Below are positions 55,565 through 63,723 of a stretch of DNA of 64,000 bases, piece after piece. The stretch spans positions 62,001 to 126,000 of the forward strand of contig CAYYDG010000013.1 of assembly GCA_964470555.1 (NCBI GenBank), in the 5' to 3' direction. The notes beneath the pieces were generated by a model. That model was not told the DNA's origin. It saw only the letters and a program-made list of their open reading frames with translations, and did not search any database. Origin of the DNA: RBC074 sp964470555 (GTDB taxonomy: Bacteria > Acidobacteriota > Blastocatellia > RBC074). The number at the start of each line of letters is the position of its first letter. Position 1 is the stretch's first letter. Both the position numbers and the translations under genes were made by a program.

Positions 55565-57067
55565 TTATTTGCCGCCAGTTTCTCCCAACTCTTTCAGCAC
55601 GGCATCCAGATTCTGTTTGACCGTTTTCGTGTTCGGATGGTTTTCGCCCAGAAACTGGCGAAAGATGCCGAGCGATCGTTCGAAGAGGTCTCTGGCGTTT
55701 TGCAGTTCGCCCAACTCTTGGAGCACTAACGCGAGATTGTTGAGGCGATTGGCGACGTTCGGGTGGTTGGGGCCGAAAGCCGCTTCGTCAATTTTGAGCG
55801 AGCGTTCGAAGAGGTCTCTGGCGTGTTGCAGTTCGCCCAAATCTTTGAGCACTAACGCGAGATTGTTGAGGCGAGTGGCGACGTTCGGGTGGTTGGGGCC
55901 GAAAGCCGCTTCGTCAATTTTGAGCGAGCGTTCGACGAAATCTTTCGCTTGTTGCAGTTCGCCTAAGTTCCGCAGCACTTCAGCAAGATTGGTGAGGCGG
56001 ATAGCGACTTTAGGATGTGTTTGCCCGAAAGCCTCTTCGGAAATTTTGAGCGATCGTTCGACGAAGTCTTTCGCTTGCTGCAGTTCGCCTAAACTCTGGG
56101 ACACGGAGGCGAGATTGTTGAGGTCAATGGCGACATTCGGGTGGTTAGGTCCGAGTGACTCTTCGTCAATCTTGAGCGAACGTTCGATTAGTGTTCTGGC
56201 GTTTTGCAGATCGCCCAAATTTTTAAGCACATAAGCCAGGTTGTTTAGGCGAGTTGCAATGTTTGGATGGTTAGGGCCGAAAGCCTTTTCGGATATTTTG
56301 AGCGCGCAGGTAAAGTACTCGCGCGCTTTCTCGTATTCCGCTCTTTGCAAATACAACTGACCTAGCTGGCCAAGCAGGTCGGATTGTTCAACGGCTTCGA
56401 CTTGGGAAAGATTGTTGGGATCGGAATTGGCTTCGGCTTTGGCCAGCAAATCCTTGAGCACGTCTTCCCAACGGTCGCGTTCGTCTTTGGACATCCAGCG
56501 ATGATCTTCTGTTTCCTGAATGGTTTTCAGCGTCTCGCTCGAAGCAGCCGCTCGCATTCGCTGAGGAACTTCCAGGTCATAAACTCCGCTGTACCAGTCG
56601 TACAAATCCGGAGCGTTGCGCGCCAGCACGGTCAGCGCGTATTCCGGCAGCCAAAAGACCATCGGGCGTCGCATTCGTTGGAAGAAGCCTCGCCGCCAAT
56701 TCAATTCCGCCGCAGCCCGCAACATTCGCTCTTCATCGCGCGAAGGCAGCAGGTTTTCCAATCCGGTGATGAAAACTACGGCTTCTTCTGAAACGCCTTC
56801 CAGTTTGGTTTCGACAAAGCCGTCAATGGCCGGGCGAGTTTTCTGATCCATTTCAGCCAGCGGGCTGGTATCCACAACGACCAGCGGGCGAGTCAGGCGC
56901 GAGCGAATGGCTTCAGTCAGTTTGGCTCTGTAAGTGGGAACGTTGCAGTGGGCGAAGTAGAGCGCGAAACCTTGCGCTCGTTTCAGAGTCATAGCCAATA
57001 AAGACAAGTCAGGCTGTTCGGCAAACAGTTGTTCAACTTCTTCTTTTTCAAGCGCCGGTTCAGACAT
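55565..57067 (-). CDS. TPR protein coupled to P-loop ATPase
   Basis: A 500-residue cytoplasmic protein. The first ~230 residues are a helical/alpha-beta region I do not recognise (LTRPLVVVDTSPL...AVVFITGLENLLPS...PMVFWLPEYAL), which looks like a nucleotide-binding-like fold without Walker A. After it come six consecutive 42-residue TPR repeats (about 245-490), each close to NLGELQ-AR-ERSLKI-E-FGPNHPNVA, of the kinesin-light-chain type. DNA copies are so alike that recent tandem duplication is likely. Its start overlaps the ATPase stop by 8 nt. Similar ATPase/TPR pairs recall STAND-type sensors split into two genes. Confidence 0.78.
   Translation of the reverse strand: MSEPALEKEEVEQLFAEQPDLSLLAMTLKRAQGFALYFAHCNVPTYRAKLTEAIRSRLTRPLVVVDTSPLAEMDQKTRPAIDGFVETKLEGVSEEAVVFITGLENLLPSRDEERMLRAAAELNWRRGFFQRMRRPMVFWLPEYALTVLARNAPDLYDWYSGVYDLEVPQRMRAAASSETLKTIQETEDHRWMSKDERDRWEDVLKDLLAKAEANSDPNNLSQVEAVEQSDLLGQLGQLYLQRAEYEKAREYFTCALKISEKAFGPNHPNIATRLNNLAYVLKNLGDLQNARTLIERSLKIDEESLGPNHPNVAIDLNNLASVSQSLGELQQAKDFVERSLKISEEAFGQTHPKVAIRLTNLAEVLRNLGELQQAKDFVERSLKIDEAAFGPNHPNVATRLNNLALVLKDLGELQHARDLFERSLKIDEAAFGPNHPNVANRLNNLALVLQELGELQNARDLFERSLGIFRQFLGENHPNTKTVKQNLDAVLKELGETGGK
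55680..56310 (-). repeat. 126-bp tandem repeats encoding TPRs
   Basis: Near-identical 126-bp units, each encoding one 42-residue TPR, lie in tandem in the TPR gene. Adjacent copies share long identical runs, such as the blocks around 55740-55800 and 55860-55920, so copy number may vary between strains without frame loss. Confidence 0.8.
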
Positions 57068-58382
57068 TTCGATTGTTCTCGGTTTCTTTGCGGGTGTCTT
57101 TCAAGGCTTCGTTGACGCGGCGAATGCGGCGCAGGATCGGGTGAATGTCAGCCCACCGTTCGCCATTCAGGTATTCGTGAACCAGCCTCAAACGCAGCAG
57201 TTTACCGGCGACCTTGTAGCTGGTGACAACGCCTTTACGAGCCACTTCAATCAGGGCATCCAGGTCTTCGTCTTGCAGCAAACGATCGAGTTCATTGGTC
57301 ATTCGATTGATGGCTCGCTCGACGTTCGTTGGCCTAATAAGGTCAGAAGTTCCTTCGCAGGCCGAGCGCACCAACCTCAGCAAATCGCGCACAGACCCGC
57401 CGCTCATCGCAATCAATGAATCAACGCTGGCCGGATCGGAAAAGACTTCTTCAATCACGACTCGGCGGCTGATGATTTGACGTAACGCCGTTTTGCCGGA
57501 ATCGGAATTTTGATTGACCATCGGCAAAATAAAGGGTTCGTCTGTGAATGAGTCGCGCAGGTTGTCGTTGTGAGCCAGGAAAATTGGAACGGTGTAAACG
57601 ATATGGCATCGCGGAGAGTTGAGATGTTCGGCGTGTTCGATAAACAGAATCGAGTGATTCGACCTTCCGTCTTTTTCCTCGCGGAACTGCATCTTTTCCA
57701 GCCCGTCTACAATGACAACCAAGTCATGAAAATTACCCAGCCGAACAGCCGAACGCGCGGCTTCGATCAGCGAGTTGAGACGATCAAGGAAAAGCCCCAG
57801 TTCACGATCTACTTTTTGGCGAATCTCGTTGCGGCGCGATGAGCCGGATTTGATCTGTCCGGCAATCGCAGCCAGCACTCTCAGCAGTGGAAATTTTGAG
57901 TCAACTCCGAATTCGGTTTTCAGCGAAGTTTCCCAATCAGTTCGCTTTTCTTCCAGCAGGATGTGGTCGGCAAACCATAGGTCGAGTTCTTGACGCAATT
58001 TCGGGTTCAGTTCAATGTCGCTATCACGCAGTGTCTGTTCGATGGCCTTGGTGATGGCAACCAGCACGTCCTGGTATTTGATTTCACTCAGATCAAGCGC
58101 CGTTTCGGCGTCGAAGTAAACGACAAAATAACCGCTTCGCTCCAACAGGGTTTTGAGTTGCTGAAGTTCCGTTGATTTGCCACAACCGCGATGCCCGCTG
58201 ATTAGTTGTTGATGGAAACGCCCAACAGGAGTCCGGCGAATTCGGTCAGCAATGAAGTCGGTCAACTTGTCGCCACCGCGAGCCTCGTTTAGATCAACGT
58301 AACGTTTGTCATTTGTCGCCAGCGGTTCGTCCGGGTAACAAGCGCCGTAAGCTTCGTCCACTGTGTGAACCGGGAAGATCAT
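57060..58382 (-). CDS. P-loop ATPase coupled to TPR protein
   Basis: A 440-residue AAA/STAND-like NTPase. I use the ATG at 58382 (AGAGG upstream); longer forms only add a Pro-rich stretch. Walker A is GHRGCGKST (K69), Walker B is LVVIVDGLEK (D226), and a sensor-like Thr lies in IVYTVPIFL. A winged-helix-like C-terminal region (about 330-430) follows. The general plan resembles KAP/ORC-type or NACHT-like ATPases, but I cannot assign a known family. It overlaps the TPR gene and diverges from the XPB-type helicase with only 98 bp between starts. Confidence 0.8.
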   Translation of the reverse strand: MIFPVHTVDEAYGACYPDEPLATNDKRYVDLNEARGGDKLTDFIADRIRRTPVGRFHQQLISGHRGCGKSTELQQLKTLLERSGYFVVYFDAETALDLSEIKYQDVLVAITKAIEQTLRDSDIELNPKLRQELDLWFADHILLEEKRTDWETSLKTEFGVDSKFPLLRVLAAIAGQIKSGSSRRNEIRQKVDRELGLFLDRLNSLIEAARSAVRLGNFHDLVVIVDGLEKMQFREEKDGRSNHSILFIEHAEHLNSPRCHIVYTVPIFLAHNDNLRDSFTDEPFILPMVNQNSDSGKTALRQIISRRVVIEEVFSDPASVDSLIAMSGGSVRDLLRLVRSACEGTSDLIRPTNVERAINRMTNELDRLLQDEDLDALIEVARKGVVTSYKVAGKLLRLRLVHEYLNGERWADIHPILRRIRRVNEALKDTRKETENNRNV

Positions 58383-58480
58383 AATTGCCTCTGAGTTTGG
58401 GATTCGATGTGAAACCGGTGGGATTATACATCTCGGCAAAGGGCTTGTCGTCAGTGGCATTTGTGGCACAATCGCCGCCG

Positions 58481-59896
58481 ATGGTTGATGCCACTGACAA
58501 ACAATTCTCGTTGCAATTCGACGCAGGAACCTTGCTCTTGGACGGCGCGGATCGTTCGTTCGAGGCTCCGTCGCCGTTTGAATGGGACGAGCGCGTCAAG
58601 CGTTGGCGCGCACAAGCCATCGCGTATCGGCAGATTGTCACTGAACTGATTCGCCGCGAAATTCCGCACGAAGATAACGCTCGCCAGTACATCGAATTTC
58701 AATTCAAAGCCGAACTCACCGCCGAACCCAGACCCTATCAGGAAGAAGCCATCGCCGCGTGGAAAAAAGCCGGACGGCGCGGGACGGTGATTTTGCCTAC
58801 GGGAGCGGGGAAGACGTTTGTTGCGCAGATGGCGATTGAAATGGTTGGGCGTTCGACGCTGGTCGTGGTGCCGACGATTGATTTGATGAATCAGTGGTAC
58901 GACTTGCTGTTGTCTTCGTTCAACGCTGAAATCGGATTGATCGGCGGCGGATACTTTGAACGCGGCGCGATCATCGTCACGACTTACGCTTCGGCGTTTC
59001 GTTTTATGGAGCGTATGGGCGGCGAATTCGGTTTCATCATCTTTGACGAATGCCATCATCTGCCGAGCGATGTGTACCGTTGGGCGGCGGAAATGGCGAT
59101 TGCGCCTTTCAGGCTTGGGCTGACGGCGACGCCTGAACGCGCAGACGGCGGCGAAGAATTGTTGGAACGATTGATCGGGCCGATCATTTATCGCAAAGAA
59201 GCGCAGCATCTGGCCGGAGAATTTCTGGCCGATTACACCACCGAAAAAATTTCCGTCGTGCTGACGCCCGAAGAGCGCGAGCTTTATGAAAGCGAGCGAA
59301 ACATCTTTCGCCAGTTCACGCGCGACAAAGGAATTTACTTCAGCGATCCGCGCGGCTGGCAGCAATTCATCATGCTCAGCGCGCGCAGCCAGGAAGGGCG
59401 CCGCGCCATGCAGGCTTACCGCGAATCCAAACGCATTGCGCTGGGTAACGACGCCAAAATTCATGTGCTGGAAAAATTGATGCAGCGTCATCGCCGCGAA
59501 CGGCTGATCGTCTTCACGGCGGAAAATGAAATGGTCTATCGCATTTCTGAGCAGTTTTTGATTCCAGCCATCACGCACGAAACTCCGATCAAAGAGCGGC
59601 GAATGTGGCTGGACGCGTTCAACAAAGGGGACGTGCTGGCGCTGGCGACATCCAAAGTGTTGAACGAAGGCGTCAACATTCCCGAAGCTTCCGTCGCCGT
59701 GGTGTTGTCCGGTTCCGGTTCTTCGCGCGAACACATTCAACGGCTGGGAAGAATTTTGCGAAAGCAGCCTGACAAACAAGCCGTGCTGTACGAAGTCATC
59801 ACGGCGCAAACCGCTGAAGAACGTATCAGCCAGCGCCGCACCGACGCTCGCCAGTTTCAGCGCGATCAGGCGTTGGGTGACGATTGGTTGGAATGA
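58481..59896 (+). CDS. XPB-type superfamily 2 DNA helicase
   Basis: A 471-residue SF2 helicase similar to archaeal and bacterial XPB/RAD25. I use the ATG at 58481; upstream in-frame codons belong to the shared promoter region. Motifs: Q-like PRPYQEEAI, Walker A LPTGAGKT (K111), DECHH (189-193), TATP (215-218), and motif VI SSREHIQRLGRILRK near the end. An N-terminal damage-recognition-like domain (about 1-80) precedes the helicase core. The next gene is Bax1, the nuclease known to bind XPB, so the pair should act together in DNA unwinding and cutting. Confidence 0.92.
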   Translation: MVDATDKQFSLQFDAGTLLLDGADRSFEAPSPFEWDERVKRWRAQAIAYRQIVTELIRREIPHEDNARQYIEFQFKAELTAEPRPYQEEAIAAWKKAGRRGTVILPTGAGKTFVAQMAIEMVGRSTLVVVPTIDLMNQWYDLLLSSFNAEIGLIGGGYFERGAIIVTTYASAFRFMERMGGEFGFIIFDECHHLPSDVYRWAAEMAIAPFRLGLTATPERADGGEELLERLIGPIIYRKEAQHLAGEFLADYTTEKISVVLTPEERELYESERNIFRQFTRDKGIYFSDPRGWQQFIMLSARSQEGRRAMQAYRESKRIALGNDAKIHVLEKLMQRHRRERLIVFTAENEMVYRISEQFLIPAITHETPIKERRMWLDAFNKGDVLALATSKVLNEGVNIPEASVAVVLSGSGSSREHIQRLGRILRKQPDKQAVLYEVITAQTAEERISQRRTDARQFQRDQALGDDWLE

Positions 59897-59918
59897 TTGG
59901 GATGGCAAAAAACTTCGT

Positions 59919-59984
59919 CCACGAAGGGCACGAAGTTTCACGAAAAAATCGTCAAAACTTTGTGCTCTTTCGTGTTCTTCGTGG
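59919..59984. repeat. CACGAAG-unit array with inverted complement (copy 3)
   Basis: CCACGAAGGGCACGAAGTTT and a further CACGAA on the left face TTCGTGTTCTTCGTGG on the right. It sits between the XPB and Bax1 genes, which in other genomes usually lie directly next to each other. Confidence 0.8.
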
Positions 59985-60013
59985 ACGTGGGTTTACTTTG
60001 CAATTGAAGAAAA

Positions 60014-61207
60014 ATGCTCACAGCAGATTTAGCCATCAGTTTTCAGCGCGGTGACAATGTGCATCCGCGTCGCATGGAGCCGGACGAAACGAGTCTTCAG
60101 ATTGCTGAAGACCTGATTGGCATTTTCGCCGAACAGCTTCATCGTCGTCGTTCGGAACTAGACGCCGAGTTGAACGAATACGTCGGCACGGGAACCGATT
60201 ACCGCATCTTGCGCGGACTGATCAAGCTGTTGCTGGACGCCTGCGAATTTGAAACCGGCGGGGTAATCGAACCGGGGGAATTGCGCCAACAACTATTTCT
60301 GAAAGCCAGAGAGCATCATCCCGTCACGCCAGCCATTCGCCAGCAGTTGATCGCTGAGCTTGCGGTGGAACGGATGGTCGAACCGGGCACGATTTCCGAT
60401 GGTTTGTATGCAGACCTCAGTGACAACCAACGGCTGATTTCGTTTGAAGCTCCAACGCCCGCAGGGTTGATTACGCAATACAATCTGGCTCAAGCACAGG
60501 CGTTGCTCTATCGCTGCGTGGAGCTGCGATTGACCATTGTTCCTCAAGAAGCCGCTGGCTATCGCCAATTGTTCGCCGCACTCAAACGTTACAACCTGAT
60601 TCACACGATCAAAGGGAACACGGCCACCGGGTATCTGGTGACGGTGAGTGGCCCGGTTTCACTGTTTCATCGTTCGATGAAATACGGCGTGCGAATGGCT
60701 GTGTTTTTGCCAGCGCTGCTGCAATGCAAAGGCTGGCGATTGCGCGCCGAAATCGAAGGCAAACGCGGCAAGGCGTTTTATGAACTCAGCAGCGAGCAGC
60801 AAACCTTGTTGCCGCGTGACGAGTTCACCTGGATGGAAAGCCTTAACCAATCAGAAACGCTGGAAAAGTTTTTGACCGCCTGGGCACGATTGCAGAGCGA
60901 ATGGCAGGCGGCGATTTCCAACGAAGTGATTGATCTGGGCGGAACGGCGTTTGTGCCCGATGTTGTGCTGGAGACTGCCAATGGGCGAAAAGTGTTTGTC
61001 GAATTTTTCGGCTTTTGGACGCCTCGTTATTTGCAGGATCGGTTGGCGGAATTCGAACGCAGCAATTTCAGGAATTTTATCTTGCTGGTTTCAGAAGAAC
61101 TGCTCGGAAGCCGCGAAGCCCCGGCGAACTTGCCGCCGAATGTCGTCAGTTACAAAACTTCGCCGGATGTGAAGGCGGTGTTGGCTGCGATTGAGTTTAT
61201 GACATGA
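60014..61207 (+). CDS. Bax1/DUF790-family nuclease, XPB partner
   Basis: A 397-residue protein of the DUF790/Bax1 family, a structure-specific nuclease that binds XPB and, in archaea, forms a helicase-nuclease resembling eukaryotic XPB-XPG. The N-terminus (MLTADLAISFQRGDNVHPRRM) has the family pattern. The C-terminal PD-(D/E)xK-type core has D316 (FVPDVVLE) and E330 (VFVEFFGFW). It follows the XPB gene on the same strand across a repeat array. A DNA repair or defence role fits. Confidence 0.9.
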   Translation: MLTADLAISFQRGDNVHPRRMEPDETSLQIAEDLIGIFAEQLHRRRSELDAELNEYVGTGTDYRILRGLIKLLLDACEFETGGVIEPGELRQQLFLKAREHHPVTPAIRQQLIAELAVERMVEPGTISDGLYADLSDNQRLISFEAPTPAGLITQYNLAQAQALLYRCVELRLTIVPQEAAGYRQLFAALKRYNLIHTIKGNTATGYLVTVSGPVSLFHRSMKYGVRMAVFLPALLQCKGWRLRAEIEGKRGKAFYELSSEQQTLLPRDEFTWMESLNQSETLEKFLTAWARLQSEWQAAISNEVIDLGGTAFVPDVVLETANGRKVFVEFFGFWTPRYLQDRLAEFERSNFRNFILLVSEELLGSREAPANLPPNVVSYKTSPDVKAVLAAIEFMT

Positions 61208-61213
61208 GATTCC

Positions 61214-61235
61214 GGGCAGATTGGAAAATCTGCCC
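61214..61235. terminator. Hairpin between converging Bax1 and lpxA
   Basis: GGGCAGAT (61214-61221) pairs with ATCTGCCC (61228-61235). It lies between the Bax1 stop and the lpxA stop. There is no T-run on either strand, so it could be a weak bidirectional terminator or a small repeat. Confidence 0.5.
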
Positions 61236-62014
61236 TACTTCGTAATTCCACGTTCAGACTTTTCGATGAATGCAATCAGGTAATCAATTTCCGGCGACCC
61301 GGCCAGTTCGGCTTTGATTAGTTCCAGCGCCTGCGTCGTGTTGAGTTTGGAATTCAGCAGCCAGGTGAAGGCTTGTTGAATGCGGCGAATGGCTTCGTTG
61401 GAAAAACCTTTACGGCGCAATCCGATGGTGTTTGCGCCGTAGCATTTGGCTTCGGTTCCGTCCGTGCGCGCATAAGGCAAAGCGTCTTTGACGATTTTCG
61501 ACATTCCTCCAATGAAAGCGTGCGAGCCGATGTGACAAAACTGGTGAACGCCGACAAAAGCTCCGAGAATGGCGTCGTCTTCGACGGAGACGTGTCCGGC
61601 CAGCGACGCCAGATTGGCAAAGACGTTGCGCGAACCGACTATGCAATCGTGCGCGATGTGTGTTTGCGCCATAAACAGATTGTCGTCGCCGACTGAAGTC
61701 AATCCACCGCCGCCAACCGTGCCGCGATTCATCGTCACATATTCGCGGATGACATTTCGTTGACCGATGACCAGACGAGTGTCTTCGCCTTTGTATTTCA
61801 AATCCTGCGGCGATTGGCCGAGCGATGCGAAAGGAAGAATTTTGGTGCCCGCGCCAATTTCACACGGGCCTTCGATGACGACGTGGCTGACCAGTTCCAC
61901 GTCGTCATGAATCGTGACCTGGTCGCCGATGATTGAATAAGGGCCGACGCTGACGTTTGCGCCAAGCTCGGCTTTGGGACTGATGATTGCGGTATGGTGA
62001 TGATGATTGAGCAT
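61235..62014 (-). CDS. lpxA: UDP-N-acetylglucosamine O-acyltransferase
   Basis: LpxA transfers a 3-hydroxyacyl chain from acyl-ACP to UDP-GlcNAc, the first step of lipid A synthesis, in the cytoplasm. The 259-residue protein is a left-handed beta-helix of hexapeptide repeats (about 8-190) followed by a helical C-terminus. The catalytic His is H122 in THIAHDC, and the KYKGE and RKGFSNEAI motifs are conserved. It is the last gene of the ompH-lpxD-fabZ-lpxA series. The poly-His start (LNHHHHTAI) is native and only mildly unusual. A REP-like element separates it from fabZ. Confidence 0.96.
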   Translation of the reverse strand: MLNHHHHTAIISPKAELGANVSVGPYSIIGDQVTIHDDVELVSHVVIEGPCEIGAGTKILPFASLGQSPQDLKYKGEDTRLVIGQRNVIREYVTMNRGTVGGGGLTSVGDDNLFMAQTHIAHDCIVGSRNVFANLASLAGHVSVEDDAILGAFVGVHQFCHIGSHAFIGGMSKIVKDALPYARTDGTEAKCYGANTIGLRRKGFSNEAIRRIQQAFTWLLNSKLNTTQALELIKAELAGSPEIDYLIAFIEKSERGITK

Positions 62015-62021
62015 AAAGTTT

Positions 62022-62084
62022 GGAGTTCCCGCCTTCAGGCGGAATGCATGATGAGCGAAAGCTTCCGGCTGAAGCCGGTACTCC
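62022..62084. repeat. REP/BIME-like double-palindrome element
   Basis: Two palindromes, CCGCCTTCAGGCGG (62029-62042) and CCGGCTGAAGCCGG (62065-62078), are flanked by inverted GGAGT (62022-62026) and ACTCC (62080-62084). This layout resembles REP/BIME elements mobilised by REP-associated transposases, none of which is in the window. It lies between fabZ and lpxA. Confidence 0.75.
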
Positions 62085-62089
62085 GAACG

Positions 62090-62527
62090 TTATTTTTTGT
62101 GTTTGTCGGCCAATGCGGATGAAAGCAGGGCTTCAGCGACCAGTTGATCGCCGACATACGCCTTGGCGGTCAATTTAGCGTAGCCCAGTTTGTATTTGAG
62201 CACAGTGACTTCCAAACGAAGCTGGTCACCAGGAACGACCGGGCGACGAAATCTGGCTTCTTCGATGCCGGTGAAAAACATCAGTTTGTTTTCGCGGTCG
62301 GGAACTTCGCGGAACAGCAACACTGCTCCGGCCTGTGCCATGGCTTCGATGATGTAGACGCCTGGAAAAACCGGCGCGCCAGGAAAATGCCCTTGAAAGA
62401 CCTGTTCATTGATCGTCACATTTTTGATCGCCACAATGCGTTTTAGCGGCTCCAGTTCGACGATGCGGTCAATCAGCAGCATCGGGTAACGGTGCGGAAT
62501 GATTTGTTGAATTTCGTTGATGTCCAT
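62090..62527 (-). CDS. fabZ: 3-hydroxyacyl-ACP dehydratase FabZ
   Basis: FabZ dehydrates 3-hydroxyacyl-ACP to trans-2-enoyl-ACP in fatty acid elongation and so competes with LpxA for the same substrate pool. The 145-residue hot-dog-fold protein has the catalytic pair H47 (FQGHFPGAPVFPG) and E61 (YIIEAMAQ), plus the N-terminal IPHRYPMLLIDR. Length is normal. A GGTCGGT-type repeat stretch (62530-62554) lies directly before its start, so no ordinary Shine-Dalgarno is visible. It lies between lpxD and lpxA as in many diderms. Confidence 0.96.
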   Translation of the reverse strand: MDINEIQQIIPHRYPMLLIDRIVELEPLKRIVAIKNVTINEQVFQGHFPGAPVFPGVYIIEAMAQAGAVLLFREVPDRENKLMFFTGIEEARFRRPVVPGDQLRLEVTVLKYKLGYAKLTAKAYVGDQLVAEALLSSALADKHKK

Positions 62528-62529
62528 AA

Positions 62530-62554
62530 ATCGGTGGTCGGTGGTTGGTGGCCG
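62530..62554. repeat. GGTCGGT-unit stretch upstream of fabZ
   Basis: A short run of TCGGTGGTCGGTGGTTGG-like units, related to the complement of the heptamer array at 22966-23063, lies within a few bases of the fabZ start and after the lpxD stop. Confidence 0.65.
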
Positions 62555-62568
62555 GCAGCAAATTTCAG

Positions 62569-63618
62569 CTACTCGCCACTTTTCACTTCCAATATCTTTT
62601 CCATTTTTTTCAGTCGGTCGAAAAGTTCAGGCAATCGCGTATACAGCACGTGCGATTTTCGCCATTGTTGATAATCCATGGCGGCCATCATGCCGCCCAT
62701 CAGTTTGCCAGCTTCGACGGATTTCGTCACCCCAGTGCGCGCCGTGATGATCGCGCCGTCGCCGATGGTGATGTGCTGGTTGGTTCCGATTTGTCCTGCC
62801 AGAATGCAGCGACGGCCAATTTTGGTTCCGCCGGAAAATCCGGCCAGCGCGGCGACAACAGTGTCTTCGCCGATTTCGACGTTGTGGCCGATTTGAATCA
62901 GGTTGTCGAATTTGGCTCCGCGATGAATGCGCGTTTCACCGAATCCGGCGCGGTCAACACAACAATTCGCGCCTAATTCCACGTCGTCTTCAATGACGAC
63001 GCGTCCAATTTGCAGCAGCTTGAATTGTCGGCCTTGTTCGTCCGGTGTGAAACTGAATCCATCCGAACCTATGACCGTTCCGCTGTGAATGCGGCAGCGC
63101 GCTCCGATTTCCGTGTCGTCGTAAACCGAAACGTTCGGGAAAAGAACCGTATCGTCGCCAACGTGACAATCGTCGCCGATAACCACGCCGGGATGTAACG
63201 TGACCCGGTCGCCGATGACGGAACGGCGGCCAATGGTGACACGCGGATGAATAGAACAATCAATGCCGATACGCGAACCTTCGCCGAGCGCCAGATCATC
63301 GCTGACGCCTCGCGGTTCGGGAACGGTTCCATAAAATGCGGCGATGGCTCGGGCAAACGCCAGTTTGGCATCTCCTGGCCCGGATTGAGGGGCAATCAGC
63401 AGGTTTCGGCCAGCGAGTTTTTCGTTGTCCGCCAGTTTGGCTGGAACGACGAATGCTGCGGCTGGCGAAGCTGCGGCGTCCGCCAATCTTGAAGCGTCTG
63501 CGACAAAGGTCACTTCACCGGCTTGCACGGCGTCGAGCGAATTGACGCCTGTCAGTTCGGCGTCGGCCTTTCCGCGTAATTCCGTGTAAATGAATTGAGC
63601 GAGTTCAGCTAACGTCAT
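62569..63618 (-). CDS. lpxD: UDP-3-O-acylglucosamine N-acyltransferase
   Basis: LpxD adds the second hydroxyacyl chain in lipid A synthesis. The 349-residue protein has the N-terminal uridine-binding domain (about 1-100), the left-handed beta-helix of hexapeptide repeats (about 100-310) and a helical C-terminus. The catalytic His is in LIQIGHNVEIGEDT (about 242). I use the ATG at 63618 because it begins MTLAEL, as in relatives; an in-frame TTG four codons earlier is an alternative. The AAAAGTC/AAAAGGC repeat ends just before it, and no Shine-Dalgarno is visible. Confidence 0.95.
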   Translation of the reverse strand: MTLAELAQFIYTELRGKADAELTGVNSLDAVQAGEVTFVADASRLADAAASPAAAFVVPAKLADNEKLAGRNLLIAPQSGPGDAKLAFARAIAAFYGTVPEPRGVSDDLALGEGSRIGIDCSIHPRVTIGRRSVIGDRVTLHPGVVIGDDCHVGDDTVLFPNVSVYDDTEIGARCRIHSGTVIGSDGFSFTPDEQGRQFKLLQIGRVVIEDDVELGANCCVDRAGFGETRIHRGAKFDNLIQIGHNVEIGEDTVVAALAGFSGGTKIGRRCILAGQIGTNQHITIGDGAIITARTGVTKSVEAGKLMGGMMAAMDYQQWRKSHVLYTRLPELFDRLKKMEKILEVKSGE

Positions 63619-63623
63619 AGAAG

Positions 63624-63692
63624 AAATCAAAAGTCAAAAAGCAAAAGTCAAAAGGCAAAAGTGAGATGGTCATCGCACTTTTGCCTTTTTGA
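63624..63692. repeat. AAAAGTC/AAAAGGC-unit array with inverted complement (copy 2)
   Basis: AAATCAAAAGTCAAAAAGC and AAAAGTCAAAAGGCAAAAGT on the left face ACTTTTGCCTTTTTGA on the right. It lies between ompH and lpxD and abuts the lpxD start. Compare 24797-24886. Confidence 0.8.
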
Positions 63693-63723
63693 GATTCGCC
63701 TGTTGGCGGTAGCTTGAGAAAGG

